The notes under the pieces: model-generated | The model's input: the letters and a program-made list of their open reading frames with translations, nothing else | Told to the model about the DNA's origin: nothing | Databases searched by the model: none | Assembly: GCF_030463565.1 (NCBI RefSeq) | Contig: NC_134656.1 | Span: 1,493,001 to 1,557,000, forward strand | DNA length: 64,000 bases | From: Pelecanus crispus | Lineage: Eukaryota > Chordata > Aves > Pelecaniformes > Pelecanidae | Direction: 5' to 3' | Shown here: positions 35,132 to 46,799 of the stretch, piece by piece | Layout of the letters: the number at the start of each line of letters is the position of its first letter | Position numbering within the stretch: position 1 is the first letter of the stretch | Translations under genes and position numbers: made by a program

Positions 35132-38100
35132 ATGGCTTGGCGCACGGCTGCGGCGGCTCAGCTCCTGCTCGGGCAGCTCAGCCTCCTCCCGCCGCGGCTC
35201 TCGGGTGAGTCCGGAGCGGGGGGCGGCGGCAGCCCCCCCGGCAGCTCTGCCGCTCCCCCGCCCCGCTGGCTGCGGCTGCCCCGGGGGGACGGCGGGGGAG
35301 AGGCCCGGCCGCCGCCGCAGATCGCTAAGGCCAGCGGGCCGGCAGAGGGGATCGCCGGACGGGGGGGCCTTCCTCCGCCGAGCACCTTTTTGGGCTGCGT
35401 GGGATGGCGGGGGCAAGGCGGGCCCCGGGGGTGTGCAGCGCCGAGCCCCGGGGGTGCAGCGCCGAGCCCCGGGGGTGCTGATCTGAGCCCCGGGGGTGCA
35501 GAGCCGAGCCCGGGGGTGCTGATCTGAGCGCCGGGGGTGCAGAGCCGAGCCCGGGGGTGCAGATCCGAGCCCCGGGGGTGCAGAGCCGAGCCCCGGGGGT
35601 GCAGATCCGAGCCCCGGGGGTGCAGATCTGAGCGCCGGGGGTGCAGAGCCGAGCCCCAGGGGTGCAGAGCCGAGCCCGGGGGTGCAGAGCCGAGCCCCGG
35701 GGGTGCAGAGCCCAGCCCCGGGGGTGCAGAGCCCAGCCCTGGGGGGGTGCAGCGCCGAGACCCGGGGGTGCAGCGCTGAGTCCCAGAGAGCGAAGCCCCA
35801 GGGTGTGCAGAACCGAGCCCCAGGGATGCAGAACCGAACCCCGGGGGGTGCAGAGCCGAGCCCCAGGGGTGCAGCGCCAAGCCCTGAGGTGTGCAGAACC
35901 GAGCCCCAGGGATGCAGAACCGATCCCCGGGGGGTGCAGAGCAGAGCCCCAGGGGTGCAGCGCCAAGCCCTGAGGTGTGCAGAACCGAGCCCCAGGGATG
36001 CAGAACCGAACCCCGGGGGGTGCAGAGCCGAGCCCCAGGGGTGCAGCGCCAAGCCCTGAGGTGTGCAGAACCGAGCCCCAGGGATGCAGAACCGATCCCC
36101 GGGGGGTGCAGAGCAGAGCCCCAGGGGTGCAGCGCCGAGCCCTGAGGTGTGCAGAACCGAGCCCCAGGGATGCAGAACCGATCCCCGGGGGGTGCAGAGC
36201 CGAGCCCCAGGGGTGCAGCACCAAGCCCTGAGGTGTGCAGAACCGAGCCCCAGGGATGCAGAACCGATCCCCGGGGGGTGCAGAGCCGAGCCGCGGGGCG
36301 TGCAGCGCCGAGCCCTGAGGTGTGCAGAACCGAGCCCCAGGGATGCAGAACCGAACCCCGGGGGGTGCAGAGCCGAGCCGCGGGGCGTGCAGCGCCGAGC
36401 CCTGAGGTGTGCAGAACCGAGCCCCAGGGATGCAGAACCGAACCCCGGGGGGTGCAGAGCCGAGCCCCAGGGGTGCAGCGCCGAGCCCTGAGGTGTGCAG
36501 AACCGAGCCCCAGGGATGCAGAACCGAACCCCGGGGGGTGCAGAGCCGAGCCCCAGGGGTGCAGCGCCGAGCCCTGAGGTGTGCAGAACCGAGCCCCAGG
36601 GATGCAGAACCGATCCCCGGGGGGTGCAGAGCCGAGCCCCAGGGGTGCAGCGCCGAGCCCTGAGGTGTGCAGAACCGAGCCCCAGGGATGCAGAACCGAT
36701 CCCCGGGGGGTGCAGAGCAGAGCCCCAGGGGTGCAGCGCCGAGCCCTGAGGTGTGCAGAACCGAGCCCCAGGGATGCAGAACCGAACCCCGGGGGGTGCA
36801 GAGCCGAGCCCCAGGGGTGCAGCGCCAAGCCCTGAGGTGTGCAGAACCGAGCCCCAGGGATGCAGAACCGATCCCCGGGGGGTGCAGAGCCGAGCCGCGG
36901 GGCGTGCAGCGCCGAGCCCTGAGGTGTGCAGAACCGAGCCCCAGGGATGCAGAACCGAACCCCGGGGGGTGCAGAGCAGAGCCCCAGGGGTGCAGCGCCG
37001 AGCCCTGAGGTGTGCAGAACCGAGCCCCAGGGATGCAGAACCGATCCCCGGGGGGTGCAGAGCCGAGCCGCGGGGCGTGCAGCGCCGAGCCCTGAGGTGT
37101 GCAGAACCGAGCCCCAGGGATGCAGAACCGAACCCCGGGGGATGCAGAGCAGAGCCCCAGGGGTGCAGCGCCAAGCCCTGAGGTGTGCAGAACCGAGCCC
37201 CAGGGATGCAGAACCGAACCCCAGGGGGTGCAGAGCCGAGCCCCAGGGGTGCAGCGCCAAGCCCTGAGGTGTGCAGAACCGAGCCCCAGGGATGCAGAAC
37301 CGATCCCCGGGGGGTGCAGAGCCGAGCCGCGGGGCGTGCAGTGCCGAGCCCTGGGTGTGGAATGTCGAGCCCCGGGGGGTGCAGAGCCGAGCTCCGCCAA
37401 GCCAGTGCTGAAGGTAGTGGGGGGCTTTGGGCAGGAGGGTTTTGGGGGCTGCGCTCGGCTCCGGGGCTGCACATCCCTGCTCAGAGCCAGCTCCTGGCCG
37501 CCTGCGCACAGTCCTGGGCTCTGAACCCCGCTTTCTCGCAGAGCCCCAGTAATCCTGGCTTGTGTTGTACAGAGCTGGGGCGTTAATGTTTAACAGCATT
37601 AGGGAGTTTTTCTTGCCAGGAATTCCCCTTGGCTCTCTCTGTACTTCTCTGGTCTGCGAGCACCCGCAGTGCCTCCTGTTATCAACACGACAGGGGCTGC
37701 GAATTTGTCCCTTGTTCATTTTGAACCTGGCTTCCCAGTGCCTGCGGTTTGTCTCTGCCACATCCAGGGATATTTCTCAGCCGCGCTGGCTGCAAACTTG
37801 GAGCGAGCAAGGGCTGCTCTGCCCGTGTGCTCGGAGTGAGTGGAGCAAGCCCTCGCCTCGCTCCGTCGCTCAGCCCCTGCCCTCCTGTCGCTGTGCCCAG
37901 GTGCGGGGGCCCAGGCGAGCCAGGACTTTGAGCTGCACCAGCCCCAGGACAAGGTGTCGGTGACAGTGGGGGAGACGCTCACCCTGACCTGCACCGCGCC
38001 CAGAGGCAGTCTCGCTGGTGCTGTGGAGTGGCTGAAGGGCTGGGGCGGTGGGAACGAGACCGTTTACGACCAGAAGGGCTCCTTCCCCCGCGTGACGAGG

Positions 38101-39409
38101 GTAGCGAATGGGTCCAACATGGACTTCAGCATCCGCATCAGCGATGTTCGCCCCGAGGATGCTGGCACCTATTACTGCGTGAAGTTCAAGAAATCGCTGG
38201 GCGGTGATGAGGTGTTTCAGCGAGGAAAGGGCACGGTGGTGTCCGTGCACGGTGAGTGCAGCCCAGTGGGACGCTGCTCCTGGGGACCCCATCCCCTGGC
38301 CCCCACCCTGCCCGTGGCGGGGTCCCGCGCTGCCCTGCACCCACCACCCTGTCCCTGCTCTGTCTTCTGTCTCCGCAGAGACAGCCCTGGTTCCCAGCGT
38401 AGTGGCTGCAGCTGTAGTGCTCTGCTTCCTCCTCGGCCTCTTCTTCGCCGTCTGCATGTACAGGAGGAGGCGCAGAGGCGAGGTGGAGAGCCAGCGCCTG
38501 GCCAGGCGAGCAGCCGTGGGCAGCTTCTCACCCGTCCCTCTGCGGTGCTGTGCAGGGACCCCCGGCACCCCGAGGTTTGTACCCACCACCTCTTCCTTCT
38601 GCACCCCGAGACGAGCGAATGGGCTTATCCACCTGCCTTATCCTGGTTTCCTCTCCCTCTGGAGCAGTAATTTTCCCCAGAACAGGTCCTTTACTCACAG
38701 GCACATCGCTGCGCTGCGTTGCTTCTCTCTGCGGTTCTGGGAGCGCGCGGTGGGGAGTGCCCAGCACCGGGGAGCTCCCTGCAGCCCCTCACCGTGGTGC
38801 CTGAGCCCAGTCCGGGCACGCAGACGGCACGTTGTCCCTCTCCTCTGCCTTCAGCGTGGGCATCGTGTGTGGCCATGTGCCGCAGAGCCCGGCTAAAATT
38901 CGGGAGGGGAATTGAGGAGGGCTGTGCTGGGTGGGGTGGGAAGGGGACCTGGCTTCCTTTAGCTCTAATGGCTGTTCTTCCCCCCAGCAGCGAAGTCCTG
39001 GACTCAGAGAGCTCACATCTGCCCAGCCAGGTAAGAGTGAGCCGTGAATATGAGGAAGAGCATCCCATGCCGATGTCCCGGCTTACAGGGACTCTGCAAG
39101 GCTCTGGAGCTGGGGTGGGCATTGGGGGAGCAGCAGCTGCCTGCATGCGGTCCCGGCACACTCCGCACCACGGCACGGGGCCGTCTGTGCAGTCGTGGCG
39201 CCGCTGGCTTGAACCTGCCATTAGGGTTATATTTGCAAGATTTTTCTTGTGACAGCATTCGCCGTTTGTGTGCACTTCTGCAGCAAAGCAGCAAGGAGGA
39301 CAACATCCACTACGCTGATCTCCAGCCCCTGCCCGCGTCCCCGGGGCACAGCAGGAGCCCCAGCGCAGCCTGCTCGGAGTACGCCAGCATCAGGGTAGCT
39401 GCCAAGTGA
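35132..39409 (+). CDS. SIRP-like inhibitory receptor with a single V domain and ITIM tail
   Basis: A five-exon model of 262 residues. Exons: 35132-35204 (leader MAWRTAAAAQLLLGQLSLLP), 37901-38251 (V-type Ig, [12 protein letters not shown] to DAGTYYC), 38379-38574 (membrane span and basic stop-transfer, LVPSVVAAAVVLCFLLGLFF then CMYRRRRRG), 38988-39030, and 39284-39409. The 789 coding bases close exactly in phase. The last exon carries NIHYADL (Y231) and CSEYASIRV (Y254). Both fit the ITIM consensus and resemble the tail motifs of mammalian SIRPA (TYADL and SEYASV), which recruit SHP-1 and SHP-2, so an inhibitory role is inferred. There is no C1 exon between the V and membrane exons. Intron 1 (2.7 kb) contains the 22-bp/86-bp minisatellite. 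The 3' end of exon 3 is the least certain point: a small extra intron in its second half is possible. Confidence 0.85.
35422..35800 (+). repeat. 22-bp minisatellite, irregular part
   Basis: Tandem 20-22-bp units on CCGGGGGTGCAGAGCCGAGC with variants ATCTGAG, ATCCGAG and GCCCAG, lying in intron 1 of the single-V receptor. It is the same family as 31246-31648, and both arrays are in the same orientation. Confidence 0.9.
35798..37395 (+). repeat. 86-bp higher-order repeat built of four ~22-bp units
   Basis: About 18 copies of an 86-bp block made of four diverged 20-23-bp units in fixed order: TGTGCAGAACCGAGCCCCAG, TGCAGAACCGAACCCCGG, TGCAGAGCCGAGCCCCAG and TGCAGCGCCAAGCCCTGAG. Blocks start at about 35805, 35891, 35977, 36063, 36149 and so on to 37271. 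A few are 87 bp. Variable sites (AACCCC or ATCCCC, CCCCAG or CGCGGG) are mixed among blocks, which indicates exchange within the array. Reading frames of 700-870 codons on the minus strand come from the lack of stops in the unit. Confidence 0.92.
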
Positions 39410-39841
39410 TGTGTGGCACCGCAGCCTGCAAGGCCAAAGAGCCCATTTCGGAGGAGGAAGCAGGAACAGTTCTGCAGGACGCAGTAAAGAAGTGGATCTG
39501 TTTGCATGGCACACCCCAGTCCAAGCTCGGCACGCCGCGCTCGGAGCTTGCAAAGCTCCCCTAATCCATTCCCGTCTCAGTGGCGGAGCCGGGCGAGGCT
39601 CAGGGCCCGACCTGCTGTGCCGGGCTCGACAGCAGCTCTCCCAGGACCCAGCAGCCACCTCAAACACAGGGTCAGGGCCACGAGGCTGAGCACCTCTGCC
39701 TTCTGCAAGCCGTTCGGTGCCAATTACAACAGGAGGACTTCGCGCACGCCTGTCTCCACCAGCACGGGCCACCACCGGCACTTTCCCAGCTCAGCAGGTC
39801 CATAATTTGTGTTAGATTTTCACTGCACCAAGCCCATCCTC

Positions 39842-39847
39842 ATTAAA
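39842..39847 (+). terminator. candidate polyadenylation signal of the single-V receptor
   Basis: An ATTAAA hexamer 433 bases past the stop at 39407-39409. No AATAAA was noticed nearer the stop codon. Confidence 0.35.
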
Positions 39848-40238
39848 GCCAGCAAACAGCCGTGCTGTCCAGTCCCGCTGTGTTCAGAGCAAGAGCGATA
39901 GTGCCGGTCCCACGGGGTCCTGGGAGACGCGTGGCCTCCGCAGCCCCGTGCCAGCTCACCCCGCGCCGCTGCCCAGCCCGTGCTGCCCGGCTCCCACCAA
40001 ACCCGCATCTTCCGACCGCGTGCGGGGCAGCTCTCGGGAACAGCCCTCGGTGCCGCTTTGCTGCAGCTCGTGGGCTGAGGCCCGGCACTCATCCGGCTTT
40101 CCCTGCCCTCCCGAAGGGGCCAGTGTTTGGGAATAGGGTTCATGATGCTGTGTTAAAACTGGGGCAGCTGGCACCAGCCAGCCCTTCCACCCCTTTTCCC
40201 TGATCTGTGCACAGCTCCTGTTCCAGCCCCAGGCAGTC

Positions 40239-40890
40239 CGTGCACATCTGCTCCATGCACATCCCCTGCTCCGTGCACACCTGCTCCATGCACATCCCCT
40301 GCTCCATGCACACTTGCTCCTTGCATATCCCCTGCTCCATGCACATCCCCTGCTCCGTGCACATCCCCTGCTCCATGCACATCTGCTCCATGCACACCTG
40401 CTCCTTGCATATCCCCTGCTCCGTGCACATCCCCTGCTCTGTGCACATCCCCTGCTCCATGCACACCTGCTCCTTGCACATGTCCTGCTCCTTGCACATG
40501 TCCTGCTCCATGCACATCTGCTCCATGCACACCTGCTCCATGCACATCCCCTGCTCCATGCACACCTGCTCCATGCACACCTGCTCCATGCACATCCCCT
40601 GCTCCATGCACACCTGCTCCATGCACATCTACTCCATGCACACCTGCTCCTTGCATATCCCCTGCTCCATGCACACCTGCTCCTTGCATATCCCCTGCTC
40701 CATGCACATCTGCTCCGTGCACATCTGCTCCATGCACACCTGCTCCTTGCATATCCCCTGCTCCATGCACATCTGCTCCGTGCACATCTGCTCCATGCAC
40801 ACCTGCTCCTTGCATATCCCCTGCTCCATGCACATCTGCTCCGTGCACATCCCCTGCTCCGTGCCCACGTGCTCAGTGCCCCACGTGCTC
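40239..40890. repeat. 15/18-bp minisatellite downstream of the single-V receptor
   Basis: About 40 units alternate between 15 bp (ACCTGCTCCATGCAC) and 18 bp (ATCCCCTGCTCCATGCAC), with variants TCCGTGCAC and TCCTTGCAT. Unit lengths are multiples of three, so both strands show long open frames (CSMHICSMHTCS-like on plus, MHGAGVHGAD-like on minus). These are shadows, not proteins. Confidence 0.92.
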
Positions 40891-43558
40891 CGAGGGGAGC
40901 AGGACGGTGGCTGAGGACGGAGCGTGGCGGTGGCAGGAAGCCGCGGAGTGCACGTTCCACGCCGGGCACCGCTGCAGCACCTGGGCGCACGCCGGCATGA
41001 CGTGCGCAGACGCACCCACCCGTGGCGGCAGGCGCTCCCATGGCACCGCGTGCCGCCACGAGCAAACACCATCCCTCATGGGCACGGGCTAAGGGCGAGA
41101 CATGCTTTTCAGGCAGAGGAAGCTGCTGTTGCTGCCACTGCTGCTGCCTGTAACCTTGAAAGCTGCTGCAGTTGCCAGTTTCCAACTTTTCTTTTTAATG
41201 TGAAAAAAGAGAAGTGAAACAAGACAGTGTGAAGTAGCAGCTCGTGTGTACCCAGGGGAGCCTCATCTGCCAGCAGAGATCATTTTTGGGAGAGAATTGT
41301 GATGGGGGAGAGGAGCCACTGCGGAAATTCATTTGCATGAGTGAATAAGCATCCCTCCCTTGCTCCAGCAGACATGCCCTGGGAACAGTTTTGGGTCATT
41401 TCTTTCTCAGGGACAGCTCTTTGGCACTCAGCACCCCGTGGGCACGGTGGCGGGTGGGGGGAGTTTGCAAGGGCAGGGGTCCATCACCGCTGCCCCCAGC
41501 ACCCGTCCCCAGCCTGGGCTCCTCTGCACCAACCCCAGCAGCAGCGAGGGGCCGTGGCGCGGGGGTGCCGGGGCGAAGCTTTCGGCGGTGCCAGGTCCCG
41601 AGCGGAGCCACGGCCGCACCGGGCAGCGGCCCATTTCCCAGCCGAGGCGGCGGCTGTTCCAAGCAGGACACACGGGTTGCCCAGCCTCTGCGCGGGGAGG
41701 ACACCGAAGCTCATGGAAAGCTCACGTCAGGTTTGTGAGCAGGAATATGTAAAATATGCGGGTGAGACTGAAACCGGGGATAGACCTCGTAGACAAGGGG
41801 AAACGAAATTCAGGGGGATTTAGGGCTTTTTAAGCACTGGGCTGCATCAGAAGGGGGGAAATACGGTTTGAATCAAGCGTATGCAAAGCGGCGAGCGAGC
41901 AGAGCACCGTGGAGCGCCCTGTACCTAGGAAAGGGCCCAGGTCTGCGGCTTACTGCCCAGGGGAGGGATTTGGGGGTTATTATAGGAAAATCCTTTAAGC
42001 CACCAGCCCGGGGTGTGCTGGCAGTGAAAGCACAAAGAAGCGCCCGAGTGTGGACACGAGGTAGGAGCGCGTCGGGGAGCACCTCGCTCGGGGGGCAGCA
42101 CCGGGCGACGCTGGGGTCGGGGATTTACCGCTCGTCTGCAGCGGTTTCCTGGCGCTGCTGGCTGTCACGTCCCGCTGAGTCACCCACTGGGTGCTCGAGT
42201 GAGAAACGCGGGCGCTTGCGCTGAGTCGAGAGCCGCAGCGGCTGGGGGGAGTGCAGGGCGATGCTGGGGCCGGTACCTGCCGCACTCCTCCTGCCCGCAG
42301 CCGGGGCCAAGCAAAGGCGGCTTCGCTGCGGTGCGGAGCAGTGGTGGCGGCTGGACGGGCGGTGGGGAGAGGCTCGGCGTCCCAGCCGGAGAGGGGACAC
42401 GCCAGCTCCGGCCAGGATTTGGGCTGTGTCCCAGCGTCGGGCCCCGTGCATGGACACCCCGGGGCAGTGCCGTGCCGGGGCAGGGGTGCAGCAGCCGCAG
42501 CGAGAAGCTCCGGGTGCATGGGTGGTGTGGGGGGCTTAGCCGGGCTTTTCCTCTGCGTGGTGTGTGAGCCCGCTGCTGGGACCTCGTGGGATGGCAAAGC
42601 CAAGCAAAAGGGGAGAGGCTGAGCTGGGCTGTGCCGTGGTGGGAGTCTGCGCAGACCCCCGCCCTGGGGAGAGGCAGAAAGCAGGAGCCAGGGAAGAGCC
42701 ACAGGATGCTCCGGGGATGCTCCGGCATCTGCTCCGCTCCTGGCCCCGGGAGGTGGGAAACGGCTCCTGGAGGTGCCAAGGCGAGAGGGCTGGCAGGGTG
42801 GTGGTGCGTGCCGTGCCGTGCCGTGCCGTGCCGTGCCGTGTCGTGCCGCGCCGTGCCAGGGAGCCAATGTGGGAGGCACGGGCTGTGCCAAGAGCCAGCA
42901 GGGAGCATGAGCCTCCGATGGAAAACATGGAATAAGAGAGCAATTAGTCCGGAGAGCGTCACTGATGGATGAGGCTGGCCCCAGCAGCGAGGCGAGGGGG
43001 AGCAATGATTTCATTAACGCCAAGGAGGAGCGTGGTCTCAGCTGGCGCATGGGGCTGGCTGGAGCAGGGGGCTGTGGGCGTCTCCCTGGTGTCCTGGGGG
43101 ACAGGAGAGGGCTGGCAGCGCTCGCGGGGGAGCGGGACAAAGCTGAGCTTGTGCTGGAGCCAGGGCTGAGTGAGGAGAAAAGGGGAGAGACGGGGATAAA
43201 CGCCTCACGCCCTGCCCCGGGGTGCTCCAGCTTGGCGGCGAGGAGCAGAGACCCCCCCAGACTGGCAGTGCCTCTCACAGGGACGGGTGCCCAGGGGCCA
43301 TCGCGTCTCCCGGGAGCCAGCATTGCTCCAGCGTGTCCCCTCCAGTGTCTGCCATGGCAGCGGCTCCAGCCCAGGCCCCGGTTTGCAGCTGTCTCTGTGC
43401 AAGATGCCCTTGCGCTCCTGTTCTGTCCCCATCCCTGTCCCCATCCCTGTCCTTGCCACTGCGAGACCGTGGTGGCCACAAGCCCATCCCCAGGGAGAGG
43501 CAGGCTGGTCCATTTGCACATCGGCGTCAGCCAAACAGCCACGGGTCCAAGAGCATCC
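40891..43558. other. GC-rich intergenic DNA, no gene recognised
   Basis: Very GC-rich and low in stops, so long open frames appear in many phases (for example on minus from 43785 to 41995), but none shows a known domain or splice logic. It contains a pentanucleotide microsatellite at 42808-42857. The first few hundred bases after 41100 are AT-richer and unremarkable. Confidence 0.5.
42808..42857 (+). repeat. (GTGCC)n microsatellite
   Basis: About ten copies of the five-base unit GTGCC, with two variant copies (GTGTC and GCGCC) near the end. Confidence 0.9.
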
Positions 43559-43755
43559 GATGCCACAGGGACCCCACAGGGCCCCCGCGATGCCACAGGC
43601 ACCCGGTGATGCCGTGGGGACCCCACAACGTTGTGGGGACCCTGCGATGCCATGGGGACCAGGCGATGCCATGGGGACCCTGCGATGCCATGGGCACCGG
43701 GCGATGCCATGGGGACCCTGCGATGCCATGGGCACCGGGCGATGCCATGGGGATG
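43559..43755. repeat. 19-bp minisatellite
   Basis: About ten tandem units of roughly 19 bp on GATGCCATGGGGACCCTGC, alternating with GATGCCATGGGCACCGGGC, and more diverged on the left side. The unit is unrelated to the 22-bp and 16-bp families nearby. Confidence 0.85.
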
Positions 43756-44056
43756 CCGTGCCAGGACAGCGATGGGGAGCAGCACGAGGAGCTGCTGGGG
43801 TGCTTTGAGGGGGCTGGAAAGGGTGAGAGGGTCTCAGGGACACTTGAATGTCCCCAAGAAATGCCATGGGGGTCTCGCCTGCGGCCGCTGACTGCCCCAG
43901 GCTGTGCTTCTGCCGGGAGAGGGAACGGGAGGGAGAAGCCCTGGGGTGCTGCGCAGCCGGCCCCTGCTCACGGCAATTCCAAACCCGCCAGCGCACCCCT
44001 TCGCAGCTCCCCATTTCCCAGGTTTTTCCTTGGAAAGCAAGGAATGAAGCCGAAGT

Positions 44057-44190
44057 AAAACTGTGACATGCTTTACGCTCTTTCTGATTTATTTCGCGTC
44101 TTACTTATTGAATCTTATTCCCCGGTTTCACAGTTATTGCGGATTTTTATTAAAGGGGATAAACAGGTCTGGGATTTGGGGTTGTCATAG
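44057..44190. promoter_or_regulatory. AT-rich island, possible conserved element
   Basis: An abrupt AT-rich patch in GC-rich surroundings, with TTATTGAATCTTATTC and GGGGATAAACAGG. It has the look of a conserved noncoding element, but nothing in one sequence can prove conservation. Confidence 0.25.
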
Positions 44191-45739
44191 GAACTGTTTC
44201 GGTGCCGCAGCCTCACCGCCAGCCTCATCCTCCCGCCGGGTTCCTGCTGCAGCAAGGGCTCTCGCCAGCACAGCGGACATTTCTGCAGCCCCCCAAGCAC
44301 AGCCCCAGTGAAAGCCGCCTTACGGGACAGCCGCCCCATGGCACCCGGGCGCCCTGCGGGACCCCCCCGGGGCGCTCCAGGGGGAGGTGGGTGCCCGGGC
44401 GCTGCCCGGCCATGCCCACGCTGCAGCCGGGCCCTGCGGCCACAGGGAGCTGAACCGGGACCCCCGGGCTGCGGTCCAGGGCTTTAAGCTGAGGAGAGGT
44501 GGAGGTGCTTGGAGGATGCTGCTTGTCCGTGTGGATTCTCTGGTGTCTAATAGGAGGTTGTGCTAGTGCAGCTATTGCTACTGGGAACCTCTCTGCCCGA
44601 CCTGGAATCATTTTCAGTAAATCCCTGGAGCTGAGGGGGCATGAGGCATGGGGGGCTGCCCTCCGGCCATTCCCCATCTCTTCTATTGCAGGCAGAGGGA
44701 GCAGGCAGTGAAAATGAAAGTGTCAAACACATTTCAAAGGAAATCCTTTGTGCCCAACGCTCCTTTGGCCCGTGCGGTCCTTCGCCGCAGGATGTCGTGG
44801 AGGCCAAGACTCTGGCAATGATTAAAGCGGGATTTCCAGGACCGTGGGACGAACAGGAACATCCAGTGCTTAAGAAAGACCCGCTTTGTGCTTTCGGTGT
44901 TTGACGGGACGTTGCTCAGGGACAATCGCCCTCCAGAGCCGGCACGGGGAGGGTGGATCCAGCTGCAGCGCTTGGTCCTGCCAGCATCTGAGAGAGGGTC
45001 CCAGGGCAGGCAGGAGGGGTGTCCTGCCTGCGCTGGGGATGCCCGGGGCTCTTCATGTTGGATCAATGTTGGTGGCACGTCGGAGTGGTCCCGGTCCCCC
45101 CGGCATCCACATGTGCATCGTGCCTGGAGCGAGCCGTGCACGCTCCCGGGGATGCTCCGGTGGGTTTTGTCTGAAGAAAAGCTCCAGGGGCTGCTGCTTG
45201 GGATGGGAAGACCCTTTGGGGATCTCCCCGAGGGTAGCGCAGGGCAGGACGCTGCAGGGGTCCCCGGGGCTCCCCGCTCCTCCCGGCACGGAGCGATCTT
45301 AGAGCTTGGCTGCGCTTGGCAGCGGCCCCGGCGCTGGCAGCGCCCCGAGCCCCTGGCACAAGCGTCCCTCTGAGGAGAAGCGCAGGGAAAGGAAAAAATA
45401 TTTCAAGAGGCAGGAGAAGGGGGAAAGCAGGCGCTGCGGGAGGGAGCCACGGAGCGGGCTGAAAGCGCGCTCTCCGCGGGCTTTTGTTCGCCCCGGACGT
45501 GCCCAACGGTGCTGCCAGCGCGGAGGGGCTGTGCCGGCGCCGGTGGCTCCCGGTGTGGTGCAGCCAGGCGAGCCCGGCGCTCTGGCAGCTTGCCCGGCGC
45601 CTCGGCCCCGGCAACGCGCCGATTCGCGGGACGCGGCTCCTGCAGAGCATTCGGTGGGGAGCTCCATCGCCCCGGCTGGGCTCGGCCCCTCGCTGCCGGC
45701 CGCGGGGTGGGCAGCGCGGCGGCATCGACAACACGCTCG

Positions 45740-46090
45740 CTGAAATAATTGCTTCTGACAGATCCATTTCTTCCGCAAGGTTCAAGCTTAATTTTATAAT
45801 GGTATCGGTAACTATGGCAACGTGTAAAAATAACGTATCCCCGAGCCCGGCAAATTCTCCGTAAACAGCTCCCGTCTCCAGGAGCCGAGGGAGGCCTCGG
45901 CCGGGCGGGCAGCAGCCCCCTGCCCGCAGCGCTGCCACGGCCGGCTGCCTGCGCCTGGGTTAGTGTTTGGGTTAGGATTCATGCGATGACTAATTAGCGG
46001 TGTTAACTGCTTACGCCTCGGGATGATGATTTCGTTTGCTAATCCTTCGGGCTAGGCAGAGCTCGCAGCGGCTAATTGGGTGGATATCGT
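45740..46090. promoter_or_regulatory. AT-rich island with RFX-like and homeodomain-like motifs
   Basis: Two AT-rich patches flank a GC-rich middle. The first (about 45738-45835) includes GGTAACTATGGCAAC at 45807-45821, close to an RFX X-box. The second (about 45958-46090) has several TAAT cores, such as ACTAATTAGC and GCTAATTGG. It is a possible enhancer, by analogy with conserved elements only. Confidence 0.3.
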
Positions 46091-46766
46091 TAATGCTGGC
46101 GGCCGGGGGCTGCTGCTAAAGGGCTGCGGTGCAATGAAGGCTGGCGTGCTTTGCTGCTGGCTCGCCGGGTTCCCTCCTGGCACCCGAGACCCAGCACCGG
46201 GCTGGCAGCAACTGGGGGCCATGCACGGCTCGGACCCTGCAGCATCGCCGGGCCGGCACCCCGCTTCGCACCTCCAGCCCCGTCCCAGAGCTGTCGCTGC
46301 TGCACGTGCATGCACACACATGCAAACACATGCAGGTGCACGCGTATGCAAATGCATGCACACGCAGAACAGGTTTCCCACATGCATGAACCCGCCTCAG
46401 CAGACATCAGCTGGTTGCCGACGTGTGTCTCAGCTCAGACGTCTCTGGTCACCGCTGCTAGTAGATAATCCCAGGCAGCGTTTTCTAAACCTGTTAGACA
46501 TCCCAGAGACCCTCTAAATCCCTCATCCCCCTCCACGGCTCTGGCGGTCCTCTGGCCCCTGGCCCAGTTGCCCGGTCCCGCACCGTGCCGGCCCCGCTGG
46601 CCTCAAAGCCAACCTCTGGGCAGGACGGCAGCATTTCGCAGCTCTGAGCTGCAGCTCCTTATCCGGGCCAGGCCAGACCCTTGGGACTGATGCAGTCACC
46701 CGGAGCGCGGGTGGATCTTGCAGAGCCGGAATTAATCCTCGTGCTTTTTATTGCCCTTAAGCTTCA

Positions 46767-46799
46767 TCAAAAAAAAGAAAAAAAAAAAAAAAAAAAAAG
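46767..46799 (+). repeat. poly-A tract
   Basis: A run of about 30 A with a single G. No retroposed sequence was recognised upstream, so it is listed as simple sequence. Confidence 0.8.

Noticed and set aside
33901-35145. Minus-strand collagen-like open frames of 339-414 codons
   Set aside because: They are produced by the 16-bp minisatellite, whose unit has no stop in the minus-strand frames. There is no leader, domain or splice context.
35042-37761. Minus-strand open frames of 715-867 codons across 35-37.8 kb
   Set aside because: They run through the 22-bp/86-bp minisatellite, are open in several frames at once, and contain only the repeated [17 protein letters not shown] pattern. The array lies in an intron of a well-supported plus-strand gene.
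39956-41185. Long open frames on both strands over 40-41 kb
   Set aside because: They come from the 15/18-bp minisatellite, whose unit lengths are multiples of three. No gene evidence.
41995-43785. Minus-strand open frame of 596 codons
   Set aside because: High GC and a 19-bp repeat suppress stops. The translation is low-complexity Pro/Ala/Arg/Ser with no recognisable domain, and overlapping frames are just as long.
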